This document shows, in pieces, positions 10,195 through 17,442 of a DNA stretch of 64,000 bases. The notes beneath the pieces are model-generated. The model had not been told where the DNA came from. It saw only the letters and a program-made list of their open reading frames with translations, and searched no databases. The DNA is from Bacteroidota bacterium. GTDB taxonomy: Bacteria; Bacteroidota; Bacteroidia; Bacteroidales; CAIXZF01. A program made the translations under genes and the position numbers. Location: NCBI GenBank assembly GCA_022709385.1, contig JAKLIX010000002.1, forward strand, positions 170,535 through 234,534. The letters are read 5' to 3'. How positions within the stretch are numbered: the stretch's first letter is position 1; every line of letters begins with the position of its first letter.

Positions 10195-11289
10195 TCAGGC
10201 TTGCGGTTTCTTTACCAGGAATAACAATTGTCCGATATCATCTGCCTCTGCCCTGCCCGGGTTGACCATCAGCAGGGGTTTGACAGCCAGCTTTTCCTTG
10301 TGAAGCAGGTCGAGCAATTCCCATTTTACCTCTTCATAAAGGATCACCAGGGCCTGTTTCTGATCACGAAGATAATAACGATCCGCCATGGTCTGAAGAG
10401 CGGCCTCCCTCAGGATGACCTTGCTGATCTCTGATGCAAGGCTGCTGCAGTGCCTCCATAAAAGCTGATCTCCCCCCTCTTCGATCAGCGGGATCAGCAG
10501 CCTGCCCCTGTCATCCACCATGCGGAACTTTTCGAAGGTCTCCTGCAGTTCCCGGCTTCTGATAACGCCACCCTGCCCGATCTCGCCAAGCGCAAGCAGG
10601 ATGTTCCGCTTTTCATTCAACAGATCCTGCAGGATCACCCTGGACCCCTCGCGGTATAACATCCGCATCTCCAGTCCGCCTGTCGCGTAGTTCCGGCTCT
10701 CACACTGAAAGATCCGCCGGGGACGGACAGCCCAGAATTCACCGGCCCAGTGAACGTTTCCGCCCACGATGACCGGCCTTGTAATCACTCCGGCAGAATC
10801 AAAGACCCTGATCACAAGATCGTCCAGCACATAGGCCGAAAGAAGAGAAAAAAGCGTTTTCTGATGCTTCATCGCAGTCAGCGACTCCTGCAGCGACTTA
10901 AACAAAGGCATCCCTGACTGCATCACCTTCATCGCGATTTCCTTCGCCGTCATCCTCAGTTCCCGTGTTTCCTTATCCTTTATCACAGGAAAAGCCGTGA
11001 AAAACTTAGTCTCCCGCTGTTCCACCAGGCTCCATTCCTTCAACAGCAGTAACTGGCTGTCGGTAATTTTCCCCGTCTTCAGGTCTATCTCCGTCCGGGT
11101 TCTCCCCTTGACCAGGTTCAGCACAATCTCAGCATTGTTGTCAAGCCCGAGGATAAACTCCGGACCAGGTTCGCGAACATCACAGTAACAATAATACTGA
11201 AACTCATTCATTACCTGATCCTGTGCAGACAGCATCCCCCCTGCCATCATCACGATCATCCATGCCAAAGCTATAATTCTATTCATCAT
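10195..11289 (-). CDS. Secreted protein of unknown function
   Basis: I do not recognise this family. The annotated start is the ATG-ATG at 11289; the frame extends to 11313, but the extra codons lie in a repetitive GCATTC-type stretch and the signal peptide (hydrophobic run ending MLSAQ) begins right at the chosen Met. The mature part (~340 residues) is soluble-looking with no obvious catalytic motif, membrane segment or T9SS sorting tail. It directly precedes the S41 protease gene on the same strand and could be a partner or substrate of it; that is only a context inference. Confidence 0.7.
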   Translation of the reverse strand: MMNRIIALAWMIVMMAGGMLSAQDQVMNEFQYYCYCDVREPGPEFILGLDNNAEIVLNLVKGRTRTEIDLKTGKITDSQLLLLKEWSLVEQRETKFFTAFPVIKDKETRELRMTAKEIAMKVMQSGMPLFKSLQESLTAMKHQKTLFSLLSAYVLDDLVIRVFDSAGVITRPVIVGGNVHWAGEFWAVRPRRIFQCESRNYATGGLEMRMLYREGSRVILQDLLNEKRNILLALGEIGQGGVIRSRELQETFEKFRMVDDRGRLLIPLIEEGGDQLLWRHCSSLASEISKVILREAALQTMADRYYLRDQKQALVILYEEVKWELLDLLHKEKLAVKPLLMVNPGRAEADDIGQLLFLVKKPQA

Positions 11290-11454
11290 TCCTGCATTCT
11301 CGCATTCCAGCATTCTTGCATTCTTGCACTATCAATTATCATATTCCGCAAGCCTCCTCACCGAATCCAGCCCGCTAAGTTAAACGAAAGACCACAAACC
11401 ATAGACCTTAAACTTTAAACCTTAGGCTGTGTACTCCAAACCACTCCTCGCATA

Positions 11455-11513
11455 AAAAACCACTGCCCGCGGGTGCCCGGTCATGGACAGACCCGGGCCC
11501 CGGGACAGTGTGG
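11455..11513 (-). terminator. Rho-independent terminator after the BNR-repeat T9SS gene
   Basis: Read on the minus strand, a GC-rich hairpin (arms including CCCGGGTC and GACCGGG, with further CCCG/CGGG and ACTG/CAGT pairing) is followed by a TTTTTT run. It lies about 40-100 bp past the stop of the gene ending at 11551. Confidence 0.75.
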
Positions 11514-11550
11514 CGGAAGGAGGAGTGTTATTTCCGCGCAGGTTTGATTT

Positions 11551-13488
11551 TTAGTAAATGATCATCCGTCTGCTGTGTTTCTCCCGGCCGCTTGTCACTG
11601 TATAACAGTAGACTCCGGGTTTCAGGTGCTGCACATCCACATCGAGCAGGTGACGACCCTGGGAGAGCAGTCCTTCATCCTGCACCCCCACTGTTCTGCC
11701 GTTCAGGTCGCTGATCACGATCCTGGTTCGGGCAGGGCGGTTCAGAATAAGCACAATATTTGTTTTGTCATGGCAGGGATTCGGGTAATTCTGACCCACG
11801 CCGGCGATAAGCGTTTCCTGGCCTTCAATACCCGTAAAATCGCTCTTCAGAACCTTGGCATAATAGATCATGTTGTCATCATAAGGATCTTCATCCCCTC
11901 TCACGGCAAGGCCGGGTTCGTCATCGGCCTGGTAGGTATAATGGATGAAGGCATTGCTCTGACGGGCAACGGCCGGAAAAATACATTCATGGAAATTGTG
12001 TACGAGTCCGTCGTTCAGGTCGAAGAAATCGCCCCACTCGCCGCTTGCATGGTCAAACTTCCTGGCCAGCAGGTGCTTGTAGTTCTGGGTCCCATTGTCG
12101 TGATCCTCCATCTCCGATGACATAATCAGGTACATATCGTGCTGATCATCGATGGTAACCGTCGGCCAGTTTGTCATGGAAAGGGCATATTTGGGCAGGT
12201 CGAGCATGTCGCCGTAAACCGTATCGTTCCCGTTCACATCCTGCGCCCAGCCGACGAGGTTGCCCCTGTCGTATACACTGTCGACGTGCAGTGTGGAGAA
12301 AGGCTCCTCTCCTTCCTTCCAATACACCAGCCCGTCGGTGAAAGGCCAGTAGCTGTATTCCTCATCCGTGGTGTCGGTATTGTTCACGCGCATCAGGCCG
12401 AAGAATGCATTCACGTCCCCGTTGTGATCCAGGGCAACCGCCATGGTGGCATCGCAAACCCATATGGTATCTATGATCAGGGTGTGATTGTGTTCGTATC
12501 TCGGGAATGGATGGGTGAAGATGATGGTCTTCGTCCAGCTTGCACCATTGTCGGTGGATTTGAGCATGAATACATCGAACCATTTATCGCCCACCAGCAG
12601 GGCAAGGGTATCTCCCCTGGGTTCGGCCCAGGCATAGGTGTCTCCGCCCAGTCCCACGTACTGATCGAAACCGGTACCCGGCAATTGCACATGGTGGAGA
12701 TCCCAGGTCTGACCCCCGTCCTGGGAACGCGAATAAAGCAGCGCCCCGTCCATACCGTTGTAAAGCGTGCCTCCGTTGCTCACGGGCGATGTCAGGTAGA
12801 TCAGGTGGATCGTCTGGTGGTTGGGGCCATTGGTGACCACCTGTGGCCAGGACAGTTTCGTACAGGACGGGGGTCCGGAGAAGGTAGTTTCCGTCCAGTT
12901 TCCGATGCCTTTCACCGGGCGTGTAAGGATCTCGAGGCCATTGGTAAGGTTGTGGTTTACAATGATTTCACCACCGGCACCCCAGGGAGCAATGGCAGGC
13001 CAGCCCGTTTTTACATTATCGATACGCATGGCCGGAGCAGCTCCCCACTGGCTTCCGTCGTAATAATTGTATCCGCTTCCCCTGTCCGGAAAATCCGGAT
13101 CGGAAAAACCCATGGTCCAGGTGGCCGACAAGGTCATGTCGTCCCAGAGTACCAGCCTGTTCTGCATGCTGCCGTTGGTCTGCAGATCGTAGCGGGTGTT
13201 CCCGATCATGCTTTCGTTGGGTGTCGGAGCCGACATCACAAACGGATTTACCGGCTTACTCAGCAGATTGGCCGGTGAGGGCGCCCATGGCCGGTTTGGT
13301 GCCATGCGGCTGAGATTGATCCCGGCACATTGCCCGGGATGGTATTTTGCGGTGTAACGGACAACATTCCCGCGGACGGGAATCCCATCCCCCTCCGCTC
13401 CGTTTTGCCCGGCAGGCGATGCCCCGGCCGGTGCAAGAAACATGCAAGGCAACAGAGCCGCACATGTCAGTAAGATAATTCTTCTCAT
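11551..13488 (-). CDS. T9SS-exported BNR/Asp-box repeat protein
   Basis: Large secreted protein with a sialidase-like beta-propeller signature and a type IX secretion sorting domain. The start is placed at the ATG at 13488, where a clean signal peptide begins (MRRIILLTC, ending near APAGAS); the frame continues 23 codons upstream without signal character. Two Asp-box motifs are visible, SQDGGQTW and STDNGASW. The C-terminus has NYPNP and ends in a ~75-residue beta domain, the usual type A T9SS sorting region. No catalytic residues of true sialidases could be identified, so it is more likely a binding or structural surface protein. It is a single-gene unit with its own terminator. Confidence 0.85.
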   Translation of the reverse strand: MRRIILLTCAALLPCMFLAPAGASPAGQNGAEGDGIPVRGNVVRYTAKYHPGQCAGINLSRMAPNRPWAPSPANLLSKPVNPFVMSAPTPNESMIGNTRYDLQTNGSMQNRLVLWDDMTLSATWTMGFSDPDFPDRGSGYNYYDGSQWGAAPAMRIDNVKTGWPAIAPWGAGGEIIVNHNLTNGLEILTRPVKGIGNWTETTFSGPPSCTKLSWPQVVTNGPNHQTIHLIYLTSPVSNGGTLYNGMDGALLYSRSQDGGQTWDLHHVQLPGTGFDQYVGLGGDTYAWAEPRGDTLALLVGDKWFDVFMLKSTDNGASWTKTIIFTHPFPRYEHNHTLIIDTIWVCDATMAVALDHNGDVNAFFGLMRVNNTDTTDEEYSYWPFTDGLVYWKEGEEPFSTLHVDSVYDRGNLVGWAQDVNGNDTVYGDMLDLPKYALSMTNWPTVTIDDQHDMYLIMSSEMEDHDNGTQNYKHLLARKFDHASGEWGDFFDLNDGLVHNFHECIFPAVARQSNAFIHYTYQADDEPGLAVRGDEDPYDDNMIYYAKVLKSDFTGIEGQETLIAGVGQNYPNPCHDKTNIVLILNRPARTRIVISDLNGRTVGVQDEGLLSQGRHLLDVDVQHLKPGVYCYTVTSGREKHSRRMIIY

Positions 13489-13657
13489 AACATTTTTTTT
13501 TGATATCCATTGAATTTTGACGCAAACAAAGATCTCCACCTGTTTCTTTACATTCAAAAGAAATCGATAAAACCCCGCATTCTCCCGGCCTGGCGTATAG
13601 CGGTGTTTTTTGGTGTTTTAAAGATAAATTACCGGGATTAGACGAAAACAGGCAGAT

Positions 13658-13697
13658 GCATGCCGACACGGAATGGAGTTTTGAAAAAATTGCAAAC
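13658..13697 (+). repeat. Partial copy of the two-hairpin element (core half)
   Basis: The sequence TGCCGACACGGAATGGAGTT followed by an A-rich tract matches the start of the elements at 62324, 62554 and 63128. The second half is not recognisable next to it. It is likely a decayed or solo copy. Confidence 0.6.
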
Positions 13698-13882
13698 CAA
13701 GAGTCTACGGCTTTGCACCTGGGACGAAGGAAACCCTATTCCGGGATTGGCAGCGTAAGCTGGGGGAGCGGACTGAGGTTCATGCTTGCATAAACCGCAG
13801 GAGCTTCCCAGTTTCGGGGCCAATCCGAGGCCAGGCGGCCTGACTGTTTTGGCTAAAGCCTGACCAGACCGCTTGCCTCAAT

Positions 13883-13902
13883 CCGTCGGCTGAAGCCGAC
13901 GG
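13883..13902. repeat. REP-like palindrome, copy 1
   Basis: CCGTCGGCTGAAGCCGACGG is a perfect 9-bp stem with a GA loop. A second copy with a related stem in inverted orientation lies 60 bp away, a BIME-like arrangement. No RAYT transposase gene is in the window. Confidence 0.75.
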
Positions 13903-13962
13903 TAAAGCTTTAGTCACATTTGAATAATAATGAATGATGCTGAATATGATTCTTTAAAATTG

Positions 13963-13982
13963 CCGTCAGCTTCAGCTGACGG
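13963..13982. repeat. REP-like palindrome, copy 2 (inverted)
   Basis: CCGTCAGCTTCAGCTGACGG is a 9-bp stem with a TC loop. Relative to copy 1 the stem has one compensated pair change (G-C to A-T), so the fold is kept while the sequence differs. Confidence 0.75.
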
Positions 13983-14071
13983 ATCATGGAGCAGGGAAAT
14001 TTCCGGGCTTCAGCCCAAAAACACAGTGTCCTGATTCACCAATGCATAATCAGCAAAAAACAAATATAGCT

Positions 14072-14123
14072 ATACTGAAACTTTGTGAAAATGCAAAGCA
14101 ATTTTCATTAAGATTCATTATAA
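14072..14123. repeat. Solo variable-type hairpin related to the two-hairpin element
   Basis: ACTGAAACTTTGTGAAAATG pairs imperfectly with a downstream CAATTTTCATTAAGATTCAT arm around GCAAAGC. It closely resembles the variable hairpin at 62941-62987. Confidence 0.55.
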
Positions 14124-14142
14124 CAAAGGCAATACAGTTTGG

Positions 14143-14177
14143 AAAAAAAACAGGCGTCCCTGTCTGAGACGCCTGTT
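14143..14177 (-). terminator. Rho-independent terminator of the BlaI/M56 operon
   Basis: On the minus strand AACAGGCGTC and GACGCCTGTT form a 10-bp stem followed directly by TTTTTTTT, about 25 bp after the M56 gene stop. Confidence 0.9.
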
Positions 14178-14198
14178 CTTGAACTTCCGGCTGAATCC

Positions 14199-15533
14199 TT
14201 ACTTTTTCTTATCGTCAAGCTTGAATTTTACCGGCAGTACCATGGAAACCTTCACGGGCTTTTCCTTTTCCATGCCCGGTTTCCACTTTTCCGGCAGGGC
14301 CTTGATTACCCGGACAGCTTCCGCTTCCATTTGCTTCAGCGCCTCCTTGTAAACACCCTCCTCCGGCTTCTTTCCCGCTTCGTCCGGATAACCACCCTTT
14401 ACTTTCAACACTTTGGTTTTGATTAAGTTACCCTTCTCATCAATCACAAACTGCACATACACCACCGCATGTATCCCCCATTTCTTTGCAAGTTCGGGAT
14501 ACTTGATGTTCGAAGCGATAAACTGCACCATCTTGTCATGTCCGCTGCCGTATTCCGGCATATTCTCCACTTTGTCGAAAACCCCCTCTTCCTTCATCTG
14601 CTGCTGCTCTTTAAACTGAATTTCCTTTTTCTTCTTCTCGTCAGCCTGCTTGTCCTGGGCATAAACCGGTACTGTAAACATATTCAGTACAAAGGCGAGG
14701 GAAACGAACAGCAAAGGCAGCACCACGGCTATCCTAAGGCTTGCCATGGCGCCTGATTTTGATTTTGTCATCATCATGAACCTCCTTTTAATTAATGATT
14801 TGTTAAAATGATTGAATAATATATTGGTTCTTCCCGTCACACTCTGCCTGAAAAGCAGGTCGAGATAGGTGGCAGGATCGGCATTGCCCGTTAAAACGGT
14901 CCGGTCGGCAAGATACTCGTGGATCTCCATGAAATGCCGCTTGTAATACCAAACGGCAGGGTGAAACCATAACAGCAGGCGTACCAGCTCGGTAAGCATG
15001 ATATCAAAGGTGTGCAACTGCCTGGCATGTACCAGTTCATGCTTCAGGATCAGGTCGGCACGTTCCTTCTCCAGTGTTTCCCTGTCAATAAAGATCCACC
15101 GGCCAAAGGTAAATGGAGGGATAGGCTCCCTGGGAATATAGATACGCTGTCCCTGAAGGCTGACAAGCCGCGATTTCCGCCTGATATTCAGGATCAGTAT
15201 CAGGTTCCGCAACAACAACACTCCAAAGACGACCAGACCGCCGATGTAGGCAAACCTGATCCACAGGAAGATGTCCGGTCCCTGTTCCGCAGCCACGCCT
15301 GCCGCCGCCTGTCCGACCGGCACTGCCTCAAGCATCATGCCGGGCATTATTTCACCGATACTGCCCGCCGGAACAGGCAGCAAAGGTAATAATACCGATA
15401 CGGTAAGGGTCGTCAGCAGGTAAACCCGGCTGAAACGGAAAAAGGTCTCTCTTCTGACAAGGGCGGTGTAAAATGCGAAAAACAACATCAGCACCAGCGA
15501 CACTTTCAACAGGTAAAGCAGGAAGGGATCCAT
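14199..15533 (-). CDS. BlaR1-like M56 membrane metallopeptidase with TonB-type C-terminal domain
   Basis: Membrane-bound sensor protease of the BlaR1/MecR1 class, expected to inactivate the BlaI-type repressor encoded just upstream. Three hydrophobic segments lie in the first ~115 residues and a fourth near 260-280. The zinc site HELVH lies near residue 185 with a downstream MEIHEYLADR that could supply the third ligand. The C-terminal ~120 residues carry a TonB_C-like domain (IKYPELAKKWGIHAVVYVQF), so the sensor end resembles TonB rather than a penicillin-binding domain, as is common in Bacteroidota. It starts 2 bp after the repressor stop and the operon ends at the terminator near 14160. 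The inducing signal is unknown; beta-lactam sensing should not be assumed. Confidence 0.9.
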   Translation of the reverse strand: MDPFLLYLLKVSLVLMLFFAFYTALVRRETFFRFSRVYLLTTLTVSVLLPLLPVPAGSIGEIMPGMMLEAVPVGQAAAGVAAEQGPDIFLWIRFAYIGGLVVFGVLLLRNLILILNIRRKSRLVSLQGQRIYIPREPIPPFTFGRWIFIDRETLEKERADLILKHELVHARQLHTFDIMLTELVRLLLWFHPAVWYYKRHFMEIHEYLADRTVLTGNADPATYLDLLFRQSVTGRTNILFNHFNKSLIKRRFMMMTKSKSGAMASLRIAVVLPLLFVSLAFVLNMFTVPVYAQDKQADEKKKKEIQFKEQQQMKEEGVFDKVENMPEYGSGHDKMVQFIASNIKYPELAKKWGIHAVVYVQFVIDEKGNLIKTKVLKVKGGYPDEAGKKPEEGVYKEALKQMEAEAVRVIKALPEKWKPGMEKEKPVKVSMVLPVKFKLDDKKK

Positions 15534-15535
15534 GG

Positions 15536-15925
15536 CTATGTTTTTGATTTTTGTTGAATGGCGTGTTCTATCAGCGTCCTGATCTCCTCCAGCTCTGTGA
15601 CGCTCAGGGTCTCATCCCTGGAGAAAAAGGAGGCCAGCGATGCATAGGAGCCGTCAAAGTAATTCCGCATGAACTGCTTCAGATAACTCCGGGTGTATTG
15701 TTTCTTGCTTACCAGGGGATAGTACTCGTGCGTCCTGCCATAGGCCTTGTGCGATACAAAGCCCTTCTGCTCAAGTATCCGGATAATGGTGGATACGGTG
15801 TTGTAGGCCGGCCGCGGCTCCGGCAGCATCGACAGTACATCGTTCACAAAGCCCTTCCGCAAGTCCCATAGTACCTGCATGATCTGCTCCTCTGCCCTTG
15901 TTAATTCTTTCATTGTTGCTTGCAT
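15536..15925 (-). CDS. BlaI/MecI family transcriptional repressor
   Basis: Winged-helix dimeric repressor of 129 residues; the N-terminal part (LTRAEEQIMQVLW, then AYNTVSTIIRILEQKGFV) is the family's DNA-binding domain and the C-terminal half the dimerisation and cleavage region. It is the first gene of a two-gene operon with the M56 protease. A Bacteroidota promoter and overlapping palindromes lie immediately upstream, so autoregulation is likely. ATG at 15925 was taken; the ATG four codons in is also possible. Confidence 0.93.
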   Translation of the reverse strand: MQATMKELTRAEEQIMQVLWDLRKGFVNDVLSMLPEPRPAYNTVSTIIRILEQKGFVSHKAYGRTHEYYPLVSKKQYTRSYLKQFMRNYFDGSYASLASFFSRDETLSVTELEEIRTLIEHAIQQKSKT

Positions 15926-15941
15926 GATTAACTAAACGCTA

Positions 15942-15973
15942 CAAATATACAACTAATTTTTTAGTTATGCAAC
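15942..15973 (-). promoter_or_regulatory. Promoter of the BlaI/M56 operon
   Basis: On the minus strand a -7 box TATATTTG (15942-15949) lies 17 bp from the start codon. A GTTG at 15970-15973 sits about 20 bp upstream, where the -33 element is expected in Bacteroidota. Confidence 0.65.
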
Positions 15974-15975
15974 TA
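15951..15975. promoter_or_regulatory. Candidate BlaI-type operator
   Basis: Two overlapping palindromes lie between the -7 and -33 boxes: AACTAATTTTTTAGTT (15951-15966) and TAGTTATGCAACTA (15962-15975). Binding here would block the promoter. The assignment to this repressor rests on position. Confidence 0.6.
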
Positions 15976-16046
15976 TTTTTGTAATATTTTTTTATACTAT
16001 TGATAATCATCAGATTAACTAAAGAAAAAATCGATAGCCTATGGCT

Positions 16047-17273
16047 TCATTTCCAGAAAATTTCGTACACTTGCGGGCCGGTTACCAGGGTCGACCTGGG
16101 GATATTCCGCTTCCTTCTCAGGGTGATCTTGCCGTCTTCCGGTTCAAGAAGGTACTGCCGTTTCACCACATAGGGCCCTGATTTCTGAAAAAGCAGGTTC
16201 GAAGGGGAAGTTGTTTCTATCACCAGCTGTTCCGCTTCTGTATGGATCACCTTCACCCGGTTGGGTTCAAGGCCCGGGTCGTCCAGTAGTTCCAGTATCA
16301 GGGCGGCATCCGGGATTCCGTATCCCACGTAATTGTTGGGGTAAGGATAAAGGTTTGATGCCTTTTGCAGGATACGTTTAACCTGCAAGGGGGTCAGGGT
16401 GCTGTCGGTCTCGAGCATCAGGGCGATCAGGGAGGTAATGACGGGTGTTGAGAGGGAGGTTCCCCAGGTGGAATAACACACCACATCCGGTTTGACAAAA
16501 TCAACCAGCGGGTTTCCGATACTGCTGTAGGAGACGCGGTGCGGGACGCTGAGACGGTTGCAGGCTCCCACGGTAATCACCTCTTCCACGTCGGCCGGCG
16601 TCCAGACGATCCGCCAGGCATACTCCCCGGTATTGCCGGCTGCCGTTACGATAATCATTCCCTTTGCAGCAAACTCCCTGCATATCTTCGCGATCCTGGT
16701 GGTTTTGCCGTCCATCATGGCTGGGCTGTAATTTTCCTCATCATTTTCAAATTCATCCCAGTAACCCAGGGAGAAATTCACCAGCCTGACGCCCCGCTGG
16801 TAAAGATCCTCCAGCGCGATCCTCACGTTGTTCTCCTCATCCCCGAAGGTCTTGTTCTCAAAGGTGCTCTTCCCGATCTTGGCCAGGTAATAGTCCGCAT
16901 CCACCGCCAGGGCTCCGCCAAAGCAGGTATCCCGTTTCGACTGCCCTCCCATCATAAAGGTAACGGCAAACCCATGGGTTTCCCCCGGAGAAAAAAACAC
17001 CGGAAGTGAGTCAGGATAATACTGCTTTGCAAAAACGATACGAGCCCGTTCAAACAGATTACGCGTGGCCGGATTTTCATTCAATCCACTGAATCCCAGG
17101 TCGATAATCCCAATCTTCACACCATGGCCGCTAAGACCGGCTTCCTTCAGCACCCCTGCATTGAGCTGTGTCAGGGCCTCCACATAGGAAGCCTTGGCCG
17201 GTTCTTCCATATGGCCGCATGAAGCAATCAGAAGTGACAGGATGATATATCCAAGGCGCGTCAGCGTGGTCAT
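16047..17273 (-). CDS. S8 subtilisin-like serine protease, lipoprotein
   Basis: Secreted, lipid-anchored subtilase. The start at 17273 gives a lipoprotein signal peptide (ILSLLIASC) with Cys at position 19; the frame extends 49 codons upstream with no signal character. Catalytic Asp in IGIIDLGFSG, His in ETHGFAVTFM, oxyanion Asn in TAAGNTGEY and Ser in GTSLSTP are all in order. About 408 residues, typical for a minimal S8 domain plus a short C-terminal beta domain; no T9SS tail. A minus-strand promoter box lies at 17291-17298. It stands as a single gene between the BlaI operon and the outer-membrane receptor. Confidence 0.9.
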   Translation of the reverse strand: MTTLTRLGYIILSLLIASCGHMEEPAKASYVEALTQLNAGVLKEAGLSGHGVKIGIIDLGFSGLNENPATRNLFERARIVFAKQYYPDSLPVFFSPGETHGFAVTFMMGGQSKRDTCFGGALAVDADYYLAKIGKSTFENKTFGDEENNVRIALEDLYQRGVRLVNFSLGYWDEFENDEENYSPAMMDGKTTRIAKICREFAAKGMIIVTAAGNTGEYAWRIVWTPADVEEVITVGACNRLSVPHRVSYSSIGNPLVDFVKPDVVCYSTWGTSLSTPVITSLIALMLETDSTLTPLQVKRILQKASNLYPYPNNYVGYGIPDAALILELLDDPGLEPNRVKVIHTEAEQLVIETTSPSNLLFQKSGPYVVKRQYLLEPEDGKITLRRKRNIPRSTLVTGPQVYEIFWK

Positions 17274-17290
17274 TGGCGGATATTGTCGGG

Positions 17291-17298
17291 CAAATGTA
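17291..17298 (-). promoter_or_regulatory. Promoter -7 box of the S8 protease gene
   Basis: TACATTTG on the minus strand fits TAnnTTTG and lies 17 bp before the chosen ATG, which also supports that start. No clear -33 element. Confidence 0.55.
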
Positions 17299-17442
17299 GG
17301 ATTATTGCGATAAGAATAAAAGGAAGAAATGAGGCATCCGGAAAAGGAGAAGGGCTGCTTCCCTGTGACACAATGGCTATGTTTAACCCAATTATACCCA
17401 ATGTTATGAGAACCCGGCATGCCTCATTTCTTCCTTAAAACT

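Larger units (their letters stand above)
13489..14140. other. Non-coding, repeat-rich intergenic region
   Basis: No credible gene. It holds a diverged piece of the two-hairpin element (13658-13697), a pair of REP-like palindromes in opposite orientation (13883-13902, 13963-13982), GGCTAAAGCC and GGGCTTCAGCCC mini-palindromes, and a 50-bp hairpin (14072-14123) related to the variable hairpin of the element at 62890. Short reading frames here have no recognisable content. Confidence 0.6.

Noticed and set aside
11287-11330. GCATTCTTGCATTC-type runs as a CRISPR or functional tandem array
   Set aside because: Units are about 9-10 bp with no spacers and only a few copies; a small low-complexity repeat.
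12139-13278. A 379-residue plus-strand reading frame
   Set aside because: It is antisense to the BNR-repeat T9SS gene, which has signal peptide, Asp-boxes and sorting domain.
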